A DNA stretch of 27,852 nt from Alphaproteobacteria bacterium (GTDB lineage: Bacteria > Pseudomonadota > Alphaproteobacteria > Micavibrionales > UBA1664), in assembly GCA_018969935.1 (NCBI GenBank), contig JAGWXJ010000009.1, positions 1 through 27,852 of the forward strand. The letters run 5' to 3'. Below, in pieces: positions 23,195-27,852 of this stretch (position 1 is the first letter of the stretch; every line of letters starts with the position of its first letter). The notes beneath the pieces are model-generated. The model did not search any database. It saw only the letters and a program-made list of their open reading frames with translations, and was not told the DNA's origin. The translations under genes were made by a program, and so were the position numbers.

Positions 23195-24379
23195 ATGAAA
23201 AAAACTGCACTGAAACTGGCAGCGCCATCACTACTGAATGTGGCCGATATTACGGACACGATTGTGAAAGGCGATTGCATCAGCGTCATGCAGTCTATCC
23301 CCGATAACTCGATTGACCTCATATTTGCCGACCCGCCTTACAACATGCAGCTGGGTGGCGATTTGCACCGCCCTGACAACAGCCATGTGGATGCCGTGAC
23401 CGACCACTGGGACCAGTTTGAAAACCTTGAGGCCTATGACCGTTTTACCCGCGCATGGCTTTTTGAGGCCCGCCGCATTTTGAAGAAAGACGGCGCCATC
23501 TGGGTTATCGGCAGCTACCACAACATCTTCCGCGTTGGCTGCGCGATGCAGGATGCGGGCTTCTGGATCAACAACGACATCATCTGGCGCAAGGCGAACC
23601 CGATGCCCAACTTCCGTGGCACGCGGTTTACGAACGCGCATGAAACACTTATCTGGGCCAGCAAATCCAAAGACAGCCGCCCGACTTTCCATTACGAATT
23701 TCTGAAAGAGCAGAACGACGGCGTGCAAATGCGATCGGATGACTGGTTCATCCCCATTTGCAGCGGCGACGAACGCCTGAAGGGCGATGACGAAGGCAAA
23801 ATCCATTCCACGCAGAAGCCCGAGGAATTGCTGAAGCGCGTTATCCTTTCCAGCAGCCGGAATGGCGATGTCATCCTTGACCCGTTCTTTGGTTCCGGTA
23901 CCACGGGGGCCGTTGCCCGCAAGCTTGGCCGCCATTTCATTGGTATCGAGCGCGAGGATACGTACATCAATGCAGCCAAGGCGCGCATAAAGCTTGTTGC
24001 CCCCGAAGTCGGGCCCGACGGGTTTGTGCCCTTTGCCGCCAAACGCGAAAAACCCCGTGTCAGCCTTTTGCAGGTGATTGAAGCGGGTATTTTGAAGGCG
24101 GGTGAAACCGTGACCGACAAGATGGGCCGTTTTGAGGCCACCATCTGTGCTGACGGGCTTTTGATGATGGGGGACGGCGAACACAAGTCCATCCACAAGC
24201 TGGGGGCCGAGGTGATGGAAGCCCCTTCCATGAACGGCTGGAGCTTCTGGCACGTCGAGCGCGGCGGCAGGCGCATTGTGCTGGATGATTTCAGGGAAAC
24301 CGCGCGCAAGAAGCTGTTTGCCGACACCAAGGGCCAGCGCAGCATGCTGTTGCCTATCAAGGGCCGCGGCAAAAACTAG
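23195..24379 (+). CDS. ccrM: CcrM-type adenine-specific DNA methyltransferase (GANTC)
   Basis: Methylates N6 of adenine in GANTC after replication; in Caulobacter and relatives it times cell-cycle gene expression. 394 residues in beta-class order: DPPY (46-49) and then FGSGTT (232-237) with the target-recognition region between (WRKANPMPNFRGTRFTNAHE, IHSTQKP). The C-terminal about 115 residues form the RAMA-like domain (LLQVIEAGILKAGETV, ADGLLMMGDGEHKSIHKLGA) typical of CcrM and needed for DNA binding. No restriction endonuclease is nearby. AGGGGG precedes ATG 23195. The upstream region is packed with its own target sites. Confidence 0.95.
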   Translation: MKKTALKLAAPSLLNVADITDTIVKGDCISVMQSIPDNSIDLIFADPPYNMQLGGDLHRPDNSHVDAVTDHWDQFENLEAYDRFTRAWLFEARRILKKDGAIWVIGSYHNIFRVGCAMQDAGFWINNDIIWRKANPMPNFRGTRFTNAHETLIWASKSKDSRPTFHYEFLKEQNDGVQMRSDDWFIPICSGDERLKGDDEGKIHSTQKPEELLKRVILSSSRNGDVILDPFFGSGTTGAVARKLGRHFIGIEREDTYINAAKARIKLVAPEVGPDGFVPFAAKREKPRVSLLQVIEAGILKAGETVTDKMGRFEATICADGLLMMGDGEHKSIHKLGAEVMEAPSMNGWSFWHVERGGRRIVLDDFRETARKKLFADTKGQRSMLLPIKGRGKN

Positions 24380-24383
24380 AAAA

Positions 24384-24412
24384 TTGCTTTATTTTACATA
24401 GTGTTGTATAGT
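24384..24412 (+). promoter_or_regulatory. Promoter of a leaderless transcript
   Basis: TTGCTT (24384-24389), 17-base spacer, TATAGT (24407-24412). Transcription should begin 6-8 bases after the -10, which is at the A of ATG 24419. No ribosome site is present before that ATG, so the mRNA is probably leaderless. Confidence 0.65.
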
Positions 24413-24418
24413 CTTTTC

Positions 24419-25522
24419 ATGGATGAAACGGCTGTACAGCCACCACCCTTGCCCAAGCAACGCCTGAAACTGACCTATGCGCAAGCTGTCAGGCGCGGGG
24501 TTAAGGACAGCCTTGTCAGTGTTTCCAGTTATACCCTGCTACTGATAGCTAGCCTTGTAGGCACGGTCGAATTAGCGGAAGAAAAACTCACGACTACCCT
24601 GCCTGCTCTTGTACATAGCGGTGAAGTTGATGGCAGCGTTTTGAAAATGATGCCAGCCGCCGAGGCGCAGAAAATCACAGTCATTGCACCTCAAACTTCG
24701 CCCCAGTTCCTTTTCAGGATGAGGCCGGATTACAAGAACGATATTAGCCGCGAAGTACCTGCATTTGCCTCGAAATCCCGCCAAAAGTGTGAAATTTACA
24801 TTGGCGGCGTATTCAATCAAAAAGTGATCGATAACCGCAAAAAAATACTTATGGGTGTTTACGACATAGAAAACATGCAAGACATCAGCAGCGATGAAAT
24901 CAAGCTGTATATTACGGCCCACGAAATCGGCCACTGTCTTGAGAAATCAAATTTCAAAAGGCCTGACAAAATGGACGGCCACCCTTTAGAGGAAGCAATA
25001 GCAGACAAATTTGCGATTGAAGAGGTTGAGAAACGTTTTCCCAATTCAAAGATACGCAAATATGTTCTGGCCTTTGGCTCACAGACAAACAACGCCGGAC
25101 ATTCCGTACTTGCTACCAATGCGGTTCTTGCGGGCGAGGCCATACCAGAACTTGCACACATTGTAGACGCGCACAACCTTGTTACCGCCCAGCACGATAC
25201 CTTAGAAAGGCAAGTCAGGCTGGCGCTAACTCAAACTCAAAAGGCCAAGCCCAAGATGTTCGCGAATATCATGCCCAAGCATCCGGATGGCAGCCCTAAA
25301 TTTGAAGTTGGTACAGCATCCATAGTTGCCGACATTATCCTTGCTAACGCAGCCGATTTTGCAAAAGTTTCGCCATTGGCTTCGCGCATATTCAAGCTAC
25401 GCGTCGAGGGGTATAAGGATTTTTACCCAGAGCGTTACAAGCAGGGTGTGCAACTTGCCAAGCTTTTTGAGGGCGGAAAACTGCTTAACACGCCCAAATT
25501 ACGCTGGACACAGCCCCTTTAA
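24419..25522 (+). CDS. Putative membrane-anchored HExxH metallopeptidase
   Basis: Not recognised as a named family. 367 residues from ATG 24419: a cytosolic proline-rich start, one likely membrane anchor (about 33-51), then a mostly soluble chain. TAHEIGHCLEK carries HEIGH (H168, E169, H172), and LEEAIADKFAIEE (E191/E192, D196) follows at the distance of a third zinc ligand, as in zincins with an ExxAD-type helix. The remainder has no motif I know. The gene is visibly richer in A/T and in AAA/GAA codons than pepN or lgt beside it, which may point to transfer. It lies between ccrM and lgt but has its own promoter. Extension to GTG 24401 would begin inside that promoter and is rejected. Confidence 0.7.
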   Translation: MDETAVQPPPLPKQRLKLTYAQAVRRGVKDSLVSVSSYTLLLIASLVGTVELAEEKLTTTLPALVHSGEVDGSVLKMMPAAEAQKITVIAPQTSPQFLFRMRPDYKNDISREVPAFASKSRQKCEIYIGGVFNQKVIDNRKKILMGVYDIENMQDISSDEIKLYITAHEIGHCLEKSNFKRPDKMDGHPLEEAIADKFAIEEVEKRFPNSKIRKYVLAFGSQTNNAGHSVLATNAVLAGEAIPELAHIVDAHNLVTAQHDTLERQVRLALTQTQKAKPKMFANIMPKHPDGSPKFEVGTASIVADIILANAADFAKVSPLASRIFKLRVEGYKDFYPERYKQGVQLAKLFEGGKLLNTPKLRWTQPL

Positions 25523-25561
25523 GGGCTTGGCCCTGCCCTAGCTTCGCGCTAGAACCTTGGG

Positions 25562-26356
25562 ATGGACTTCCCGAATATCGACCCCATTGCCATTGCCATA
25601 GGCCCTTTGCAAATCCATTGGTATGCGCTTGCGTACCTGACGGGTTTTCTGGGCGGGTGGGCTTACGGCGTTTTCCTGCTTAAACGGTATGGCGCTGCAT
25701 CCCCCTTCAAGCCACACCAGTTCGAGGACCTGCTGACATGGATTGTGGCTGGCGTGATACTGGGCGGCCGCCTTGGGTATGCACTGATATACAACCCCGT
25801 TTTGTACCTGCATAACCCTGCCGACATACTGAAATTGTGGCAGGGCGGGATGTCATTCCATGGTGGTTTTGCCGGTGTACTGGTTGCCGTAGCCCTTTGG
25901 GCACGCAAGAACAAGCTGGCATTTCTGACCGTAACGGACGTAGCCGCCGCCGTAACCCCGATTGGCCTGTTTTTCGGGCGCATTGCCAACTTTGTGAATG
26001 GCGAGCTGTATGGCCGCGTAACAACCGCACCGTGGGGCATTATCTTCCCCAATGGCGGGCCCCTGCCCCGCCACCCCAGCCAGCTTTACGAGGCTATCCT
26101 TGAGGGGCTTGTGCTGTTTGCCGTGCTGTTGGTGCTGGCCCGCCGCCGCGATGCGTGGAGCCAAGAGGGGCTGCTTTCAGGCACTTTCCTTATCGGGTAT
26201 GCGCTTTCGCGGATGACCGTAGAAATGGTGCGCGAGCCTGATACCCAGATCGGTTATCTGTTTGGAAACCTGACTATGGGACAATTGTTAAGCCTGCCCC
26301 TTTTGATTGGCGGCGTCTGGATCATTGTACGATGGACACGGTTGAAAGCGTCATAA
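25562..26356 (+). CDS. lgt: Prolipoprotein diacylglyceryl transferase
   Basis: Inner-membrane enzyme that moves diacylglycerol from phosphatidylglycerol to the lipobox cysteine of prolipoproteins; it would act on RlpA of this window. 264 residues and about seven membrane helices. The start FPNIDPIAIAIGPLQIHWYA is typical. FHGGFAGV (the HGG loop), the signature GRIANFVNGELYGRVTTAPWG and RHPSQLYEAILEG are all present. No good ribosome site is seen before ATG 25562, and a small hairpin (CTAGC/GCTAG) lies just upstream. The next gene overlaps its last 25 bases. Confidence 0.97.
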   Translation: MDFPNIDPIAIAIGPLQIHWYALAYLTGFLGGWAYGVFLLKRYGAASPFKPHQFEDLLTWIVAGVILGGRLGYALIYNPVLYLHNPADILKLWQGGMSFHGGFAGVLVAVALWARKNKLAFLTVTDVAAAVTPIGLFFGRIANFVNGELYGRVTTAPWGIIFPNGGPLPRHPSQLYEAILEGLVLFAVLLVLARRRDAWSQEGLLSGTFLIGYALSRMTVEMVREPDTQIGYLFGNLTMGQLLSLPLLIGGVWIIVRWTRLKAS

Positions 26357-27378
26357 AGGCGCATATACGTACCCACGGCCCCATGACCATAGAAACCTTC
26401 ATGGGGTTGGCCTTGGGGCACCCGCAGCACGGGTATTACATGACCCGCGACCCTTTGGGCGTTGCCGGTGATTTTACGACCGCACCCGAAATATCGCAGC
26501 TGTTTGGTGAAATGGTAGGCATTTGCCTTGCCGATGCGTGGCTGAGAGCTGGCGCACCGCCCTTCCATCTCGTCGAACTGGGGCCCGGGCGCGGCACCCT
26601 GATGGCCGATATACTGCGGGCCACCAAAAACGTGCCGGCCTTCCATGCGCGCATGCACCTGCACCTTGTGGAAACCAGCCCCGTGCTGCGGGCAAAGCAG
26701 GACGAGGCCCTGAAAGATTACAGGCCCACGTGGCATGCCAGCGGCGACACGCTGCCCGATGACGCGCCATTGCTGGTTGTTGCCAACGAATTTTTTGATG
26801 CCTTGCCCATACGACAGCTGATGCTGACCGAAAACGGGCTTGTGGAACAGGTTGTAGGCCTTGAGGGCGAAAAACTAACCATGGGCCTTGCCCCTGCCCC
26901 TTCCACACTGTTACCGCGGCGCGTGAAGAATAATGAAATCATCGAGATATCGCCCATACGGGAAACCGTCATGGAGGGGCTTGCCATACGCATTGGCACC
27001 CAAGGCGGCATGCTGCTTGCCATAGATTACGGGCACGATACGCCCGAGCCAGCGGGCGATACATTCCAAGCCGTTTACAAGCACCGGTTTTGCGACCCGC
27101 TGGAGCATGTGGGCGATGCGGACCTGACCAGCCACGTGGACTTCCATGCCCTTAAGGCTATTGCCAAGCGCCATGGATGCGAGGCTTACGGCAGCATCAG
27201 CCAGAAGGAATTTCTGGAAGCCATGGGGATCCATGCCCGTTATGCGCAGTTGAATGATACCAAGCTGGAAAGCGGCCTTATGCGGTTATTGGACCCGAAT
27301 GACATGGGCAACCTTTTTAAAGTGATTGCCGTTACTTCTTCAGGTTTTTCTCCCGCTGCGCCAAGTAATCGCGCCTGA
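26332..27378 (+). CDS. SAM-dependent methyltransferase, MidA/NDUFAF7 family
   Basis: 348 residues. GHPQHGYYMTRDPLGVAGDFTTAPEISQLFGEM and LVELGPGRGTLMADIL (SAM-binding Gly loop) are the family hallmarks, followed by VANEFFDALPIRQL, AIDYGHD and the substrate-loop residues of the Mida fold. The mitochondrial member NDUFAF7 dimethylates an arginine of the complex I subunit NDUFS2, so the bacterial protein may modify NuoD; that is inference. It starts inside lgt (25-bp overlap), indicating coupled translation. In many Alphaproteobacteria lgt-midA is followed by pgeF; here the 3' end instead overlaps a gene on the other strand by 47 bp. Confidence 0.92.
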   Translation: MDTVESVIKAHIRTHGPMTIETFMGLALGHPQHGYYMTRDPLGVAGDFTTAPEISQLFGEMVGICLADAWLRAGAPPFHLVELGPGRGTLMADILRATKNVPAFHARMHLHLVETSPVLRAKQDEALKDYRPTWHASGDTLPDDAPLLVVANEFFDALPIRQLMLTENGLVEQVVGLEGEKLTMGLAPAPSTLLPRRVKNNEIIEISPIRETVMEGLAIRIGTQGGMLLAIDYGHDTPEPAGDTFQAVYKHRFCDPLEHVGDADLTSHVDFHALKAIAKRHGCEAYGSISQKEFLEAMGIHARYAQLNDTKLESGLMRLLDPNDMGNLFKVIAVTSSGFSPAAPSNRA

Positions 27379-27852
27379 AAAGAAGTTCCTTCCTTTCGGG
27401 GCCTTCGTAGATACGCAGATCATCGAGGACACCGAGTACCGTACGGCGCAAGGGATCCGTGACACTGGAAAGAGGATCATTGCCGATGATACGCACGCGC
27501 AGGACCAGCGTTGCCTCCCGCCCTTTGTGAATGCCGATTTGCGGGCGCTTTGCCATGAGGGCCATTTGCCTGTCCGCCTTTTCACGCGAGAGGGGGAACG
27601 AGGCGAGATCAAGCGCGATATCCAGTTTCACGGTGAGGTGCAGCGGATGGAGGCGCGGTACGAAGGTTGTGGCGGTGTTTTCGGGGCAGGCATCGAAGTT
27701 GCCGCCGTATGTATCCAGCACATTAATGAGCGCCATGTTATCGAAGGCGGATTTGGGATTGATAACAAACTCGCCAGCCATGATGTCGTATTTATCAAGC
27801 GGGAGGGCGGATACGATTTCCAGCCCCTCGGGCATGGTGGCGGCCTTGATGG
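27332..27852 (-). CDS. Unrecognised protein, 5' end at or beyond the right edge
   Basis: The reading frame is open from the window edge. An internal ATG at 27835, with AAGG eight bases upstream, gives 167 residues and could be the true start, but five further codons upstream are also open. No signal peptide, membrane span or motif is apparent. The chain is mixed alpha/beta, with VPRLHPLHLTVKLDIALD, an Arg/Lys-rich middle, and a charged end (GPERKELLFRRDYLAQREKNLKK). Its last 47 bases overlap the end of the midA-like gene tail to tail. I do not recognise the family. Confidence 0.6.
   Translation of the reverse strand, partial: IKAATMPEGLEIVSALPLDKYDIMAGEFVINPKSAFDNMALINVLDTYGGNFDACPENTATTFVPRLHPLHLTVKLDIALDLASFPLSREKADRQMALMAKRPQIGIHKGREATLVLRVRIIGNDPLSSVTDPLRRTVLGVLDDLRIYEGPERKELLFRRDYLAQREKNLKK

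Noticed and set aside
23231..24253. 340-residue minus-strand open frame
   Set aside because: It lies entirely antisense to ccrM, whose catalytic motifs are unmistakable.
24401..24418. GTG start at 24401 for the metallopeptidase
   Set aside because: It would lie within the spacer and -10 of the promoter and adds residues without a ribosome site; ATG 24419 coincides with the predicted transcript start.

Overview
The window looks like a chromosomal segment of an alphaproteobacterium. The reasons are a CcrM-type GANTC adenine methyltransferase next to rnhB, an mltB-rlpA-dacA-tmk block, an lgt-midA pair, a MidA/NDUFAF7 methyltransferase, and a promoter resembling the alphaproteobacterial EcfG stress consensus. 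No species can be named from sequence alone. Genes are tightly packed and no stretch above 300 bases lacks one.

Left block (1-4600, minus strand): a likely cell-envelope operon read right to left as ydcF-like/elyC, mltB, rlpA, dacA, then tmk, which runs off the window edge. A plus-strand tRNA-Ser(UGA) follows at 4642-4731.

Central block (4698-12178): three minus-strand genes lie between the intact tRNA-Ser and a degenerate 36-bp copy of its 3' end (33/36 identical, same orientation, exactly 7,445 bp away). This is the classic footprint of integration into a tRNA 3' end, although no integrase remains. In transcription order the cargo is (1) a 1594-residue protein joining an RNase J-like beta-CASP metallo-beta-lactamase nuclease to an exonuclease I (SbcB)-like DEDD exonuclease, (2) a two-repeat PF06189-type 5'-nucleotidase, and (3) a calcineurin-like metallophosphoesterase with a long basic C-terminal extension. 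The first pair overlaps by ATGA and the second pair is 12 bp apart. Together they could take nucleic acid to nucleotides to nucleosides. This is the best candidate here for an undescribed system, possibly a defence or nucleic-acid-turnover module; the function is inference.

Right of the island come amt (ammonium transporter), a glycine-zipper general-stress protein with an EcfG-like promoter, an Ala-rich exported repeat protein, and a divergent 626-residue unknown with a C-terminal four-cysteine cluster. The last is convergent with, and overlaps by 4 bp, a divergent Nfu (NifU-like) protein.

The last third is mostly housekeeping: rplU-rpmA (strong sigma70-type promoter and terminator), a small PQ-loop/SemiSWEET-like protein on the opposite strand, obgE, pepN, rnhB, ccrM (with eight GANTC sites crowded into 116 bp upstream), a putative membrane-anchored HExxH metallopeptidase that appears to be read from a leaderless mRNA, lgt, a midA-like methyltransferase, and an unrecognised protein cut by the right edge.
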